A stretch of DNA of 64,000 bases. Source: Xenorhabdus budapestensis. Lineage in GTDB: Bacteria; Pseudomonadota; Gammaproteobacteria; Enterobacterales; Enterobacteriaceae. The notes beneath the pieces were generated by a model. The model was not told the origin of the DNA. It worked only from the letters and a program-made list of their open reading frames with translations, and made no database searches. Below, piece by piece: positions 42,304 to 52,637 of this stretch; within the stretch, counting starts at the first letter, position 1; the number at the start of each line of letters is the position of its first letter. Location: contig NZ_NIBS01000008.1 in NCBI RefSeq assembly GCF_002632465.1, positions 62,001 to 126,000 on the forward strand, read 5' to 3'. The translations under genes and the position numbers were made by a program.

Positions 42304-44592
42304 TTAGTCGTTCACTGAATCACGCAGACGTTTTGCCGCTTCAACCATATTCGCCAGTGACTGGCGGGTTTCTGTCCAACCCCTGGTTTTTAAACCACAA
42401 TCCGGGTTAACCCATAAGCGTTCAACAGGAATGCGCTCGGCAGCTTTGCGCAATAAAGCTTCAATCCATTCAACACTCGGCACATTAGGTGAGTGAATAT
42501 CATACACGCCCGGCCCAATCTCATTCGGATATGAGAAATCTTCAAATGAATCCAGCAATTCCATATCTGAACGGGAGGTTTCAATAGTAATGACATCCGC
42601 ATCCAACGCCGCAATGGAAGGCATAATGTCATTGAACTCGCAATAACACATATGAGTGTGGATCTGTGTATCATCTTTCGCCACTGCTGCACTCAGTTTA
42701 AAAGCATCCACCGCCCAATCCAGATATTCCTGCCACTCTTCTCTGCGCAGCGGTAAGCCTTCACGTAATGCCGGTTCATCAATTTGAATAATGCCGATAC
42801 CCGCTTCCTGCAAATCATCCACTTCATCACGCAAAGCCAGTGCAATCTGTTTAGCAATGGTTTCCCGGCTGATATCTTCCCTTGGGAATGACCAACAAAG
42901 AATGGTCACCGGCCCTGTTAACATGCCTTTTACTGGTTTATCAGTCAGAGATTGTGCATACGTTGCCCAATCGACCGTAATCGCTTCTGGACGGCTGATA
43001 TCTCCGATAATTACCGGTGGTTTTACGCAACGGGAACCATAGCTTTGTACCCAACCATTCTGAGTAAAGACATAACCGTCAAAATGCTCACCGAAATATT
43101 CCACCATGTCATTGCGTTCAGCTTCACCATGCACCAGTACATCTAATCCCAGTCGCTCCTGTTCATTGATCGCCTGTTTAATGTGCTCACAAATATTGAT
43201 GCGATAATGATTACCATCAACACGGCCTTTCTTGAAATCTAAACGTAAGCCACGGATCTCTGTTGTTTGTGGGAAAGAACCGATGGTTGTTGTTGGCCAC
43301 AAAGGTAATTTGTACCGTTGGCGCTGAAGTTTGGCGCGCTCTGAATAAACCTGATTGCGCTCACTGTCTTGTGGTTGGATCTTAGCAAGACGTTCAGCCA
43401 CAGCCTGGTTGTTCACTCTTGTGGAACTACGACGGGCACGAATTGGAGCACTATAACTATCCAATTTATTCAATTCGGTCTGTTTACTGCCTTCAGGTGC
43501 GTTTATTGCCTGAGACAACAGAGATAACTCGGTACATTTCTGTAGTGCAAAAGCAAACCAGCTCTTAACTTCTTCATCCAATCCGGTTTCATCATTCAAA
43601 TCAATCGGACTATGCAGCAATGAACAAGAAGTACCGACCCAGATATCTCGTTTGCCCACCAACGGTGCAATAAGTTCATATTTCGCACTCAGATCTGCCC
43701 GCCAGACATTGCGTCCATTAATAACTCCCAACGAAAGCAGCCATGACTCCGGTAAAGATTTTTCCAATTCATTGAGAGAGTCCTGCCCTGCCACCAAATC
43801 AACATGCAAACCTTGTACCGGCAGTGCCTTAATGGTTTCCAGATTATGGCTGATGCTATCGAAATACGTTGTCAGCAATAATTTAACCTGCCCCTGGAGT
43901 GCCTGATAAGCTGCCGGGAATGCTGCCAGCCAATCTTCTGGTAGTTCCAGTACCAACGCAGGCTCATCGATCTGTACCCATTCGATACCACGTTTTGCGA
44001 GTTCAGCCAGAATTTGCTGATATACCGGCAGAATATCCTCCAGCAGTGAGAGGCGATCAAAAGCTTTTCCTTTCACCTTTCCAAGCCATAAGTAAGTCAC
44101 TGGCCCCAACAAAACAGGCTTCACTTTATGTCCCAATGCTAATGCTTCATCAATTTCATCCAGTAATTGAGGCCATCCGAGCCTGAACTCCTGGCCCTGC
44201 TGAAATTCGGGCACAATATAGTGATAATTGGTATTAAACCATTTGGTCATTTCTGATGCAGCAGCCGGAGTACCTGTAGGAGCCCTACCACGAGCAATAC
44301 GGAATAGTGTATCTAAATCAATGTTTCCATCTTTATTTTGATGGCGAGGAGGTACATTCCCTAACAGCAAACTGGTCGTCAATACTTGGTCATACCAAGC
44401 AAAATCACCAACAGGAACTAAATCCACACCTGCCTCTTTTTGCTGTTGCCAGTGACGTGCACGTAATTCACTCCCTGTTTCCAGCAATTCTTGTTGAGAA
44501 ATTTTACCTGCCCAATAGTTTTCTTGTGCTTTTTTTAGCTCTCTTTTCAAGCCGATACGTGGAAAACCTAATGTATGATTCAAAACTGTCAT
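42304..44592 (-). CDS. metE: Cobalamin-independent methionine synthase
   Basis: MetE, 762 residues (E. coli 753), transfers a methyl group from 5-methyltetrahydropteroyl-triglutamate to homocysteine. The N-terminal half begins [20 protein letters not shown]. The C-terminal catalytic barrel has the zinc ligands in THMCYCEFN (His, Cys), the Glu region around [12 protein letters not shown], and Cys in [18 protein letters not shown] precedes the ATG. It is divergent from metR with 107 bp between, containing MetJ boxes and a MetR site, so repression by methionine and activation by MetR with homocysteine are expected. Confidence 0.98.
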   Translation of the reverse strand: MTVLNHTLGFPRIGLKRELKKAQENYWAGKISQQELLETGSELRARHWQQQKEAGVDLVPVGDFAWYDQVLTTSLLLGNVPPRHQNKDGNIDLDTLFRIARGRAPTGTPAAASEMTKWFNTNYHYIVPEFQQGQEFRLGWPQLLDEIDEALALGHKVKPVLLGPVTYLWLGKVKGKAFDRLSLLEDILPVYQQILAELAKRGIEWVQIDEPALVLELPEDWLAAFPAAYQALQGQVKLLLTTYFDSISHNLETIKALPVQGLHVDLVAGQDSLNELEKSLPESWLLSLGVINGRNVWRADLSAKYELIAPLVGKRDIWVGTSCSLLHSPIDLNDETGLDEEVKSWFAFALQKCTELSLLSQAINAPEGSKQTELNKLDSYSAPIRARRSSTRVNNQAVAERLAKIQPQDSERNQVYSERAKLQRQRYKLPLWPTTTIGSFPQTTEIRGLRLDFKKGRVDGNHYRINICEHIKQAINEQERLGLDVLVHGEAERNDMVEYFGEHFDGYVFTQNGWVQSYGSRCVKPPVIIGDISRPEAITVDWATYAQSLTDKPVKGMLTGPVTILCWSFPREDISRETIAKQIALALRDEVDDLQEAGIGIIQIDEPALREGLPLRREEWQEYLDWAVDAFKLSAAVAKDDTQIHTHMCYCEFNDIMPSIAALDADVITIETSRSDMELLDSFEDFSYPNEIGPGVYDIHSPNVPSVEWIEALLRKAAERIPVERLWVNPDCGLKTRGWTETRQSLANMVEAAKRLRDSVND

Positions 44593-44611
44593 GTTGTCAC
44601 CCGCAAATTTT

Positions 44612-44635
44612 AGCCGTCTAGATGTTTACACTTCT
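44612..44635. promoter_or_regulatory. Three tandem MetJ boxes
   Basis: AGCCGTCT-AGATGTTT-ACACTTCT are three contiguous octamers matching the met box AGACGTCT at 7, 6 and 6 of 8 positions. They lie 20 bp upstream of metE in the metE-metR gap, the standard place for MetJ repression. Confidence 0.65.
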
Positions 44636-44687
44636 ATAATCAACAGGTAATGTATAAACCACAAGCGCAAATTATTCATAATCAACT

Positions 44688-44700
44688 TGAAGGTTTTTCA
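44688..44700. promoter_or_regulatory. MetR-binding site overlapping the metR start
   Basis: TGAAGGTTTTTCA fits the MetR consensus TGAA-N5-TTCA exactly. Its last base is the A of the metR ATG, so binding would affect metR expression directly. It is about 100 bp from the metE start. Confidence 0.6.
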
Positions 44701-45656
44701 TGATCGAGATAAAACACTTAAAAACACTGCAAGCATTAAATCACTGTGGTTCGTTGGCAGCAGCAGCAAATCATCTGCATCAAACACAATCGGCTCTTTC
44801 ACACCAATTCAGTGAACTGGAGCATCGGCTGGGATATAGGCTTTTCATTCGTAAAAGTCAGCCCCTGAAACTGACTCATCAAGGTGAAGTGCTACTAAGA
44901 TTGGCAGAACAAATTTTGCCTATGATCACAGCCTCCCTACACGAGTGCAATGAGCCGCAAGAGACTAACTTGCGTATTGCCATTGAATGTCATAGCTGTA
45001 TTCAGTGGCTCACTCCTGCACTTAAGCGTTTTAAGGAAAGCTGGCCGCAGGTCAATGTGGATTTTAAATCCGGGGTAACTTTTGATCCACAGCCGGCGCT
45101 GCAACAGAGAGAGCTGGATATTGTACTGACATCCGACATTATTCCAGACAGTAAACTGCACTATACGCCGTTGTTTGATTATGAAGTGAAACTGGTAGTT
45201 GCACCGGATCATCCATTGGCTAATCAGCGGGATATCCAGCCACAGGATCTCTCCCCCGAAACCTTGCTGATTTATCCGGTTCAACGGCAACGTTTTGATA
45301 TCTGGAGACGTTTTCTTGAACCAGCAGATGTTACTCCGACCTTGAAAACCGTCGATAACACGTTATTACTAATTCAAATGGTGGCCGCCCGTTTAGGTAT
45401 TGCAGCATTGCCTCATTGGGCGGTGGAAACATTCGAAAGACAAGGATTAGTTGTCACTCAGACATTGGGAGAAGGGTTATGGAGCCGGTTGTACGCAGCC
45501 TGCCGTAAAGGGGAGCAACGCCAACCGACTATTGACACATTTATTCGTTCTGCGCGTCAGCACGCAGTGGATAATTTGCCGTTTGTGAAGCGGGTCTCAA
45601 TATCCAACGATGATGCACCCAAAGCGACGCAACAATCAGGCTGCCTCCAATGGTAA
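44700..45656 (+). CDS. metR: MetR, LysR-type activator of methionine synthesis
   Basis: MetR, 318 residues. An N-terminal winged HTH ([20 protein letters not shown] ... [20 protein letters not shown]) is followed by the LysR effector domain with the MetR signature [20 protein letters not shown]. Homocysteine is the coactivator. It is divergent from metE as in E. coli. Its last 116 nt overlap the 3' end of convergent yigM, so the two 3' ends are mutually antisense. Confidence 0.97.
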   Translation: MIEIKHLKTLQALNHCGSLAAAANHLHQTQSALSHQFSELEHRLGYRLFIRKSQPLKLTHQGEVLLRLAEQILPMITASLHECNEPQETNLRIAIECHSCIQWLTPALKRFKESWPQVNVDFKSGVTFDPQPALQQRELDIVLTSDIIPDSKLHYTPLFDYEVKLVVAPDHPLANQRDIQPQDLSPETLLIYPVQRQRFDIWRRFLEPADVTPTLKTVDNTLLLIQMVAARLGIAALPHWAVETFERQGLVVTQTLGEGLWSRLYAACRKGEQRQPTIDTFIRSARQHAVDNLPFVKRVSISNDDAPKATQQSGCLQW

Positions 45657-46440
45657 AGCCCAACCAATTTGGATGCTGCTGCCAAATTACAAAATTGACC
45701 AATAACCCCGCCGGAACCAGCATATTATTCATAATCGCCAGTGTTCCGGCATCCACTTGGGTTGCGCCATAATTCCACATAAAGTAGCCAATACCGGAAG
45801 CCCCTACTCCTAACCAGATCAGAACTCCCCATTGTAATTGGGTTGTCGGCAGTTTCTGTGGATCGCCAAACATTAGCCAGCCGATAATTGCAACAACACA
45901 AGCGCCTAAATAGAACCACGAAAATGCGATTCTCTGTGGTATCGGATACACTTCCATCAAACGTTTATAACCAACTTGACCAATGGCGAAGAAAATATTT
46001 GCCAATTGCACCAACATTAAACCAATCCAGAAGGATTCACTTAACCGGTCATAACGAATAATCGCAGCTCCCGCCACAGCCAGTAACGAACTGAGTGCAT
46101 AGCCCCAACGCAGCGGTTGGCGTCCCATCAAATCGTATATTAATGTGACATACAGTGGAGTCATGACCGTAAACAGCAAAAATTCTGCTACCGTCAGATA
46201 GTGGTAGGCATGAAATACAAACAAATACATCACACCTAACTGACAAGCTCCCACTGCCATATACAGTGCAATGACTTTCAGTGATAACCCACGCCAACGC
46301 AGAAATGGCAGAAATACCAGAGCAGCTAACACTACCCTGACAAGAACAGAAAACCAGCTATCAACCTGACCGGCGAGATAAGCACCAATCAGGCTGAATG
46401 AAGCGGCCCACAAAAGTGTTGTAATTGTTAATAGCCACAT
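45541..46440 (-). CDS. yigM: YigM/BioP, DMT-family transporter (biotin uptake in E. coli)
   Basis: A 299-residue ten-helix EamA/DMT-superfamily protein of the same length as E. coli YigM. It matches strongly throughout ([17 protein letters not shown] and [24 protein letters not shown]). YigM has been identified as a biotin transporter in E. coli. It is next to metR in E. coli too. Here it begins 4 nt after yjcE on the same strand, so it is probably driven by an upstream promoter it shares with yjcE, and its end overlaps metR antisense. Confidence 0.9.
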   Translation of the reverse strand: MWLLTITTLLWAASFSLIGAYLAGQVDSWFSVLVRVVLAALVFLPFLRWRGLSLKVIALYMAVGACQLGVMYLFVFHAYHYLTVAEFLLFTVMTPLYVTLIYDLMGRQPLRWGYALSSLLAVAGAAIIRYDRLSESFWIGLMLVQLANIFFAIGQVGYKRLMEVYPIPQRIAFSWFYLGACVVAIIGWLMFGDPQKLPTTQLQWGVLIWLGVGASGIGYFMWNYGATQVDAGTLAIMNNMLVPAGLLVNFVIWQQHPNWLGFTIGGSLIVASLWVHHRWILRPASQTANYPLRADAQNE

Positions 46441-46444
46441 ATTT

Positions 46445-48094
46445 TTATTGAGATTTACCTACCAACAGCGCTTCAAGCAAATCCAGGTCATGCAGGAGCG
46501 ACTGTAGCGTTTCATTACTAATCTTACGAGTTGCACGCAAGTGATATAGCTCTCCCCTCTCAGCCCGTAACGCCGTCAGGCGGAAACGCCGCTCCAGATC
46601 TTCAACCAACAAGCTGTGTTCACCCTCATCAGTCCCGGCAGTACGGCGTCGCAAATAACCGGTGACTCGGGAAGCGACCTCACTAATCACTTCGGCATCC
46701 AGTTTTTCTTCAGTGCTGACAGACAGACGTTCTTCCATTTTATTCATACTGACAATCGCAACTTCAGCCATCGCCGCTTTCGCCATTCTGATTTCATTGA
46801 AACCAGACTGTTTGTCTCCCACTTTCATGCCTCTCAGCAATAACGGCAGAGCAATAACGCCAACAAACAGAGAGAACAGAATCACACCTGCGGCAATAAA
46901 GATCAACTGATAACGAGCAGGGAATGGATCGCCATCCGGCAGGAAAAGAGGTACGGATAAAGCACCAGCCAGAGTAATTGCCCCGCGGACACCAGCAAAC
47001 GAAGCCAGCAACAATTCACGTGTAGTGTAGGTTGAAAATTCCAGCGGTTTTTTCTTCATCAATACCTTGCTGGTATTTTTCATCAACCATAGCCAGCAGA
47101 ATCGCAGCAGTACCAACGCAGCATAAATGATACCTACCACAGCGAACAGCATCCAGGTTTCAACATGTGGATCAAGTTCTGCCTGAGCAACAGACGTCTC
47201 CCAAATCCCCGGCAACTGTAAGCCCAGCATGATGAATACCAGGCCGTTGAACACAAACGCCAACATTCCCCATACGTTATCAGCACGCAAACGCATATCC
47301 AAAGGCGCATTGCGGATCACTCCCGCCGTACTGATAGTCATACCCGCAGCAACTGCGGCCAGAATACCGGAGAAACCAATATGCTCAGCAATCATGTAAG
47401 AAGCAAATGGCAATAACATCATAAACATGATTTGAGTGGCAGGATCATCACCACTCCAGCGACTCATCAATCGTAGTGATTTACTGTACAACCAGGTGAC
47501 AGCAATACCCGACGCCAAGCCGCCAATAGCCACTTTAAAAAATTCGAATGTTGCACCCGTGACGGTAAATGCCATTGTCCCCATAGCAATTGCCACGGCA
47601 AATTTCAGAGCAACCAGACCGGAAGCATCGTTCATCAATGCTTCACCCTCCAGCACGCTCATCATATTTTTAGGAATACCCCCTTTCCCAACAATCGAAG
47701 ATAATGCAACTGCGTCAGTTGGTGACAACACTGCTGCCAGAGCAAATGCAGCAATGAGTGGAATACTCGGCAGTAACCAGTAAATCAAATAACCAATGCC
47801 GACAACTGTCACCAGGACCAATACTAAAACCAGAATAACTATTTCACGCCCATGTTGAAAAAATTCTCTGGTCGGTGTTTTCCAACCATCAACAAATAAT
47901 AGAGGAGGGATAAGTAAAACGAGGAATAATTCAGGATCGAAAGTAACGTGTAAACCAAAATGAGGCCAGGCCAGCAATGCCCCCATTGCTATTTGCACTA
48001 TCGGCAAAGGGACACGGAATGGGATCACTTTAGTAAGAACACCAGAAACTGACACCACCAAAATCAAGATCAAGATAGTAAAGAATATTTCCAT
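46445..48094 (-). CDS. yjcE: YjcE, NhaP-type Na+/H+ antiporter
   Basis: A 549-residue CPA1-family cation/proton antiporter with 12 helices and a long C-terminal cytosolic tail (about 400-549) rich in charged helices. Functional signatures are ALAAVLSPTDAVALSSIVGKGG (ion-binding TD motif), EGEALMNDASGLVALKFAVA (ND motif) and FAGVRGAITLAGALS. It resembles E. coli YjcE along its length. I chose 48094 (MEIFFTILI), as in E. coli, with AAGGGTAAC before it. An upstream frame to 48178 is unsupported. In E. coli yjcE is also next to ghxP, as here. Confidence 0.93.
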   Translation of the reverse strand: MEIFFTILILILVVSVSGVLTKVIPFRVPLPIVQIAMGALLAWPHFGLHVTFDPELFLVLLIPPLLFVDGWKTPTREFFQHGREIVILVLVLVLVTVVGIGYLIYWLLPSIPLIAAFALAAVLSPTDAVALSSIVGKGGIPKNMMSVLEGEALMNDASGLVALKFAVAIAMGTMAFTVTGATFEFFKVAIGGLASGIAVTWLYSKSLRLMSRWSGDDPATQIMFMMLLPFASYMIAEHIGFSGILAAVAAGMTISTAGVIRNAPLDMRLRADNVWGMLAFVFNGLVFIMLGLQLPGIWETSVAQAELDPHVETWMLFAVVGIIYAALVLLRFCWLWLMKNTSKVLMKKKPLEFSTYTTRELLLASFAGVRGAITLAGALSVPLFLPDGDPFPARYQLIFIAAGVILFSLFVGVIALPLLLRGMKVGDKQSGFNEIRMAKAAMAEVAIVSMNKMEERLSVSTEEKLDAEVISEVASRVTGYLRRRTAGTDEGEHSLLVEDLERRFRLTALRAERGELYHLRATRKISNETLQSLLHDLDLLEALLVGKSQ

Positions 48095-48320
48095 GTTACC
48101 CTTACAAATTGCCAAAAATCCGTCGGTGAAGAGATTGTGACTGTTTTTTTCTTGTAATAACAGCGCTAATAACCGCAAAAATTGAAGTTATTCTGGAAAA
48201 ACAAAAAACAATCATATTGTGAATCAATGACCAGCAAGTCATTTGTCTATTTTATACTTATCTACGGAATTTTGTCGAAAATTTGACAGATTTTAAAAAT
48301 TATCTAACCTGGAAATACAC

Positions 48321-48343
48321 GCGCAAACTTTAATCGTTTGCGC
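48321..48343. terminator. Inverted repeat after ghxP
   Basis: GCGCAAAC-TTTAATC-GTTTGCGC is an 8-bp perfect inverted repeat 25 nt after the ghxP stop. It may be a terminator without a U-tract. The rest of 48095-48367 shows no gene and should hold the yjcE promoter. Confidence 0.45.
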
Positions 48344-48367
48344 ATAATCTTTTGAGTATCCTTTTAA

Positions 48368-49714
48368 TTAAATGGCCCAGTTGCCAGCGTAGAATACCAC
48401 CAATGCAATAGCAATAATTACCGTACCGATATTCAGTTTGCTCCATTCACCAGAAAAAACACGTCCAACAACCAAGGCACCAAACCCCAGCATAATACCA
48501 GTAACAATATTACAAGTCAGAACGATAAATACAGCGCACAGTAATCCTGACATTGCATCGACAACATCATCGAAATTCAGCTTGCGTACGTTACTCAACA
48601 TCAACAACCCGACATACATCAAAGCAGGCGCTGTCGCATATGAAGGAACCAGGTATGATAATGGAGAAAGGAATAATATCAGCAGAAATAAGATACCGAC
48701 AACCGCTGCGGTTAACCCTGTTTTTCCTCCTGCTGCGGTTCCTGCTGCGGATTCAATATAAACGGCAGCAGGAGAAGAGCCAATTGCTCCGGCGAAAATG
48801 CTACTGACCGAATCAGCCGTTAACGCCTTACCGCCATTAATAATCTGCCCTCTTTTATCCAACAGATTGGCCTGCCCTGCTACAGCCCTGATAGTGCCTG
48901 TAGCATCAAATATCGCTGTCATCACCAGTGCAAGAACACTCGGTAATACAACAGGCTGTAAAGCCCCCATAATATCCATGCTAAACATCAAAGAAAGCCC
49001 GTCTTCCCCCAACGTTGGCAATTTAAAAAATCCTTGATATTTCACTGCCGGATCAAAAATCAGGCCAATAATTGAAATAGCGATAATAACCAGCAAAATA
49101 CCACCGGGAACTTTTTTCCTTTCCAGTCCGATAATCCCCGCTAACCCTAGCAAGGTCATTATTACAGGGAAAGCGGTCAACGAACCAAAAGCAACCGGCA
49201 ACCCCGCCTGGGGATTTTTAATCACCAGTCCAACGCCATTTGCTGCAATAAGTAACAAAAATAATCCGATGCCGATACCTGCTCCATGAGCTATCCCCAT
49301 TGGCATATTGCGTAATATCCAAGCGCGAATACCAGTAACGGAAATAACTGTGAACAGACATCCCATCAGGAAAACAGCGCCCAATGCGACAGGAATACTG
49401 ACCTGCTGCCCCAATACCAGACTGAAAGCAGTAAAGGCCGTCAGTGAGATTGCGCAGCCAATTGCCATCGGTAAATTAACCCATAATCCCATCAATAATG
49501 AGCCAACCCCTGTAACTAAACATACAGCAATAAATACTGCGGTATGGGGAAATCCGGCTTGTCCAAGCATACCTGGCACAACAATAACGGAATAAACCAT
49601 CGCCAAAAATGTGGTTAATCCAGCGAGAATTTCCTGACGTATCGAGCTTCCGCGTTCAGTTATCTTAAAATACTTATCAAGTTTGCATTGAGTTGGTGCC
49701 TGCGTGCCAGACAT
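48368..49714 (-). CDS. ghxP: Guanine/hypoxanthine permease
   Basis: A 448-residue NCS2-type AzgA-like permease (COG2252) with about 14 helices, one residue shorter than E. coli GhxP (YjcD). Signatures include [22 protein letters not shown] near the N-terminus and [23 protein letters not shown] ... [22 protein letters not shown] in the centre. It imports guanine and hypoxanthine with protons. Two PurR-like boxes upstream support purine repression. Adjacency to yjcE is as in E. coli. Confidence 0.94.
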   Translation of the reverse strand: MSGTQAPTQCKLDKYFKITERGSSIRQEILAGLTTFLAMVYSVIVVPGMLGQAGFPHTAVFIAVCLVTGVGSLLMGLWVNLPMAIGCAISLTAFTAFSLVLGQQVSIPVALGAVFLMGCLFTVISVTGIRAWILRNMPMGIAHGAGIGIGLFLLLIAANGVGLVIKNPQAGLPVAFGSLTAFPVIMTLLGLAGIIGLERKKVPGGILLVIIAISIIGLIFDPAVKYQGFFKLPTLGEDGLSLMFSMDIMGALQPVVLPSVLALVMTAIFDATGTIRAVAGQANLLDKRGQIINGGKALTADSVSSIFAGAIGSSPAAVYIESAAGTAAGGKTGLTAAVVGILFLLILFLSPLSYLVPSYATAPALMYVGLLMLSNVRKLNFDDVVDAMSGLLCAVFIVLTCNIVTGIMLGFGALVVGRVFSGEWSKLNIGTVIIAIALVVFYAGNWAI

Positions 49715-49778
49715 GTTTATCCCCTGCCAATATGTTGAATATCTATCCGATTCCTCACCATTTTTCCCCTCTTACCCG

Positions 49779-49794
49779 ACGAAAACGATTACGT
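49779..49794. promoter_or_regulatory. PurR-like box upstream of ghxP (proximal)
   Basis: ACGAAAACGATTACGT matches the PurR consensus ANGCAANCGNTTNCNT with one mismatch (A for C). It is 65-80 bp before the ghxP start. Confidence 0.55.
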
Positions 49795-49843
49795 CATTTG
49801 ATAATCTCAAAAATGCTGAGCTTATTAGTCCAGCCATTTCCAT

Positions 49844-49859
49844 ACGCAATCGTTTGGCT
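49844..49859. promoter_or_regulatory. PurR-like box upstream of ghxP (distal)
   Basis: ACGCAATCGTTTGGCT matches the PurR consensus with one mismatch (G for C near the end). It is 65 bp from the proximal box, in the same orientation. The rest of 49715-50143 has no gene and carries the divergent promoters of ghxP and the MATE gene. Confidence 0.55.
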
Positions 49860-50143
49860 TTTGAGGTAAAAAATGGTGAGATATTTTGAGGCAAAGGATT
49901 ATCTGGTGAATCGGGGATGAGAATCAAGTCATAATCATGAATTTTGTTGCCAATCCCCCTATTGGCAGTCTTAAGGAAAAACAGGAAATCAGTGAATATT
50001 TATAATAAAAGTTTTTACTTCATCACTATCGGGGAATAACGCATTTTGTCTACCAATCAACCAGTAAACCAAGTAAAATCATAGATACTTTCTGGGTATT
50101 TCACACCACAAAAGACCATTCAATTTAATTAATAGGTTTTATA

Positions 50144-51484
50144 ATGCATCAATCTGATGTTACAGATCGTTCGCTTTTTTCACTGAGCTGGCCGATTTTC
50201 ATCGATATTTTTCTTCATATGGCGACGTTGCTAATCAATACATATATGGTCAGCCATATTTCTTCGGCTTACTTAGCTGCTATGGGGGTTGGTAATCATG
50301 TTTTTGATCTGTTCATTACGATCTTTAATTTCATTAGTGTTGGTTGCAGCGTTGTAATTGCACAATATCTCGGCTCAGGAAAAAGAGATAAAGCCAGTCA
50401 GGCGATCCATATTTCCATCGCCTTTAATTTTGTGTTGGGTTTTAGTTGTGCCTTGGTGACGATTTTCTTCGGCTATAAAATCTTGCGCATCATGAATCTG
50501 CCAGAAAACCTGATGGAGGATGGATTTGCTTATCTGCATATTTTAGGTATCTGCCTGATACCGGAAGCAATTTCAATTATTTTGGCTGCTTGTCTGCGGG
50601 TTTATGGTAAGTCAAAATCTGCCATGTATGTCACCCTGATTGCCAATCTGCTGACGATTGTCGGTAATATGATTGTCCTGTACGGGTTCTTTGGTCTACC
50701 TAAATATGGACTGGAAGGCGTGGCATGGTCTACGGTATTTGGTCGTACGGTTGCTGTTATTCTCCTCTGCGGATTGTTATTTTATGGTTTAAGAATCAAG
50801 CTGTCCCCGAAATTACTGATATGCTGGTCAAAGAATATGCTTGGCAAAATCCTGCATATCGGTTTACCGGCTGCCGGTGAAAACCTGGTGTGGATATTAC
50901 AATATATGACCGCACAGGCTTTTATCGGTTTGATGGGTGAAACTTCTCTGGCTGCACAGACTCTGTATTTTCAATTATCGCTGTTCATCATGCTGTTTGG
51001 TATCTCCACCAGTATCGGTAATGAAATTATGGTCGGCCATCTTGTCGGAGCAAAACGTTTTGAAGATGCCTATATCCGTGGGATAAACAGTCTGAAAATC
51101 GGCGTTGTTGTCACAGTTGGTGTCGTATTATTTTTCTGGATTTTCCGGGAACCGCTCCTTGGCCTGATGACAGAAGACCAAAAGATCATTGAGCTTCTGC
51201 TGCCTTTATTCCTGCTGTCTGTATTTCTGGAGCCGGGGCGTACTTTTAATATCGTCATGGTCAATGCCCTGCGTGCTTCCGGTGATGCCAGATTCCCGCT
51301 TTGTACTGCTCTGCTCTTCATGTGGGGTATTTCTATCCCTGTTGGCTATTTTCTGGGAATTACCATGGAGATGGGGATCCTGGGGATCTGGATTGGCTTT
51401 TTCTGCGATGAATGGATACGAGGGCTGGTAAACGCCTGGCGCTGGAAATCTAAGAAATGGCAAACCAAACGATTAGATGTTTAA
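50144..51484 (+). CDS. MATE-family multidrug/metabolite exporter
   Basis: A 446-residue 12-helix MATE protein. Each half carries the family pattern: N-half SWPIFIDIFLHMATLLINTYMVS and GVGNHVFDLFITIFNFISVG, C-half GLPAAGENLVWILQYMTAQAF and LFGISTSIGNEIMVGHLVGA. MATE proteins export cationic compounds or metabolites using sodium or protons. The substrate cannot be predicted. It is closer to the DinF-like/NorM-related bacterial branch than to eukaryotic MATEs, but I do not assign a symbol. It is monocistronic, divergent from ghxP, and closed by a strong hairpin. Confidence 0.88.
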   Translation: MHQSDVTDRSLFSLSWPIFIDIFLHMATLLINTYMVSHISSAYLAAMGVGNHVFDLFITIFNFISVGCSVVIAQYLGSGKRDKASQAIHISIAFNFVLGFSCALVTIFFGYKILRIMNLPENLMEDGFAYLHILGICLIPEAISIILAACLRVYGKSKSAMYVTLIANLLTIVGNMIVLYGFFGLPKYGLEGVAWSTVFGRTVAVILLCGLLFYGLRIKLSPKLLICWSKNMLGKILHIGLPAAGENLVWILQYMTAQAFIGLMGETSLAAQTLYFQLSLFIMLFGISTSIGNEIMVGHLVGAKRFEDAYIRGINSLKIGVVVTVGVVLFFWIFREPLLGLMTEDQKIIELLLPLFLLSVFLEPGRTFNIVMVNALRASGDARFPLCTALLFMWGISIPVGYFLGITMEMGILGIWIGFFCDEWIRGLVNAWRWKSKKWQTKRLDV

Positions 51485-51537
51485 TCGTGTTTAACTGCAA
51501 AACTATAGTTGTAAAAGTTAGTTGTAAAAATGACAGT

Positions 51538-51572
51538 AAAAAATGCCGCAGTTATTGTCTGCGGCATTTTAA
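51538..51572. terminator. Bidirectional terminator between the MATE gene and the lipoprotein operon
   Basis: AATGCCGCAG-TTATTGT-CTGCGGCATT has a 10-bp stem flanked by A-runs and T-runs on both sides, between convergent genes. It is a typical two-way intrinsic terminator. Confidence 0.9.
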
Positions 51573-51574
51573 AA

Positions 51575-52246
51575 TTATTCTAGTTTTTCTTTACGATAAT
51601 GTTCTGAACGCGGCCCATACAGCAGGTGGCCATATTGATATCCTCCTGCACTCAACAGACGATTGCTGGTAATGCCTGCAATATCGTGGCCTTTATCCAT
51701 CACAGTGTTCGCAATTTGCTCAATAGCCGCAGACACTAACATACCAATAATTCCACCACCGCCATTGTTACGATTTTCTGCGGTAGAAGCTGTCGCTACA
51801 CCACTCCACACTTGTTTACCAGTCCGCAGATCAACCAGGCGAGCTTTCGCTGTCACGCGGGTATCACTGCTAATGAGCTGATATTGTGTACCGTATTCTG
51901 TGACATCCAGATAAAGCGCTGCATCCGCACCAAAAATATCATGTAGCTTTTTATAGCTGATATTGTGGATATCCTGCGCATCTACTGCACCATTCTGCCG
52001 GAATATCTCTTCGACAACCGCGACAGGAAAAACATAATATCCTGATTCCGCCAACGGATAAGTGACTTGAGAAACCACACTGCCAGCCGCCTTCACATCC
52101 ACGGATTTATTCACAGCAGGCAGAACCAGTATCGATTTAGGGTCACTTTCCTTCAATGCACTATAATCGTAAGGTGTCTGCTTGGCACATCCTGTCAATA
52201 CCAGCAATAATAAAGCGCCGACTGCGCCCCAAAAACGGTTCATCAT
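51575..52246 (-). CDS. DUF799/GNA1162-family lipoprotein
   Basis: A 223-residue outer-membrane lipoprotein with signal peptide MMNRFWGAVGALLLLVLTG and lipobox LTGC (Cys at 20). The mature part (DPKSILVLPAVNKSVDVKAAGSV ... LYLDVTEYGTQYQLISSDTRVT) fits the DUF799 family typified by the Neisseria antigen GNA1162, whose fold resembles TolB/CsgG-type N-terminal domains. It is the last gene of a three-gene lipoprotein operon and overlaps the previous stop by 4 nt (ATGA). The function is unknown. Confidence 0.85.
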   Translation of the reverse strand: MMNRFWGAVGALLLLVLTGCAKQTPYDYSALKESDPKSILVLPAVNKSVDVKAAGSVVSQVTYPLAESGYYVFPVAVVEEIFRQNGAVDAQDIHNISYKKLHDIFGADAALYLDVTEYGTQYQLISSDTRVTAKARLVDLRTGKQVWSGVATASTAENRNNGGGGIIGMLVSAAIEQIANTVMDKGHDIAGITSNRLLSAGGYQYGHLLYGPRSEHYRKEKLE

Positions 52247-52599
52247 TTCACTCCCTTATCTTTATTCAGCAGAAAATCCATATACTGTGCGGATTCAGGA
52301 AATAATTTCTTTTCTATTTCAAACTGCTGAAAGGCTTCTTCAATATTGCCTATTTTACTATAGAGCAACCCCATTTGAGCGTGCAGCCCGGGAGGAACGG
52401 GTTTGTCTTTGGCTCTGGCTTGTTCAATGACTTTTTGCAATGCCTGGATCTGCTCTTGTGGCCCGGTCTTATCCTGTTGGTAATATTGGTAAACTGTTGG
52501 CTGATATTCACCCCATTCATAAATGTTTTTAGGTGCCTGCACACATCCGGCCAATAATAATATGCCCAGCAGCATTCCCGTCTTTTTCATCAAAAACAT
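52243..52599 (-). CDS. DUF4810-family small lipoprotein
   Basis: A 118-residue lipoprotein. Signal peptide MKKTGMLLGILLLAGC (lipobox LAGC, Cys at 19 of the longer form) leads into YEWGEYQPTVYQYYQQDKTG and a TPR-like helical end (MGLLYSKIGNIEEAFQQFEIEKKLFPES). This fits DUF4810, which regularly sits between a CsgG-like and a DUF799 gene. ATG 52599 is preferred on spacing from AGGGA. A second ATG at 52590 begins the classical signal peptide. It is in the middle of the operon, overlapping the next gene by 4 nt. Confidence 0.83.
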   Translation of the reverse strand: MFLMKKTGMLLGILLLAGCVQAPKNIYEWGEYQPTVYQYYQQDKTGPQEQIQALQKVIEQARAKDKPVPPGLHAQMGLLYSKIGNIEEAFQQFEIEKKLFPESAQYMDFLLNKDKGVK

Positions 52600-52637
52600 T
52601 AAAAAGTTTTCCCTATGTATTATTAGTTATTAGAATA

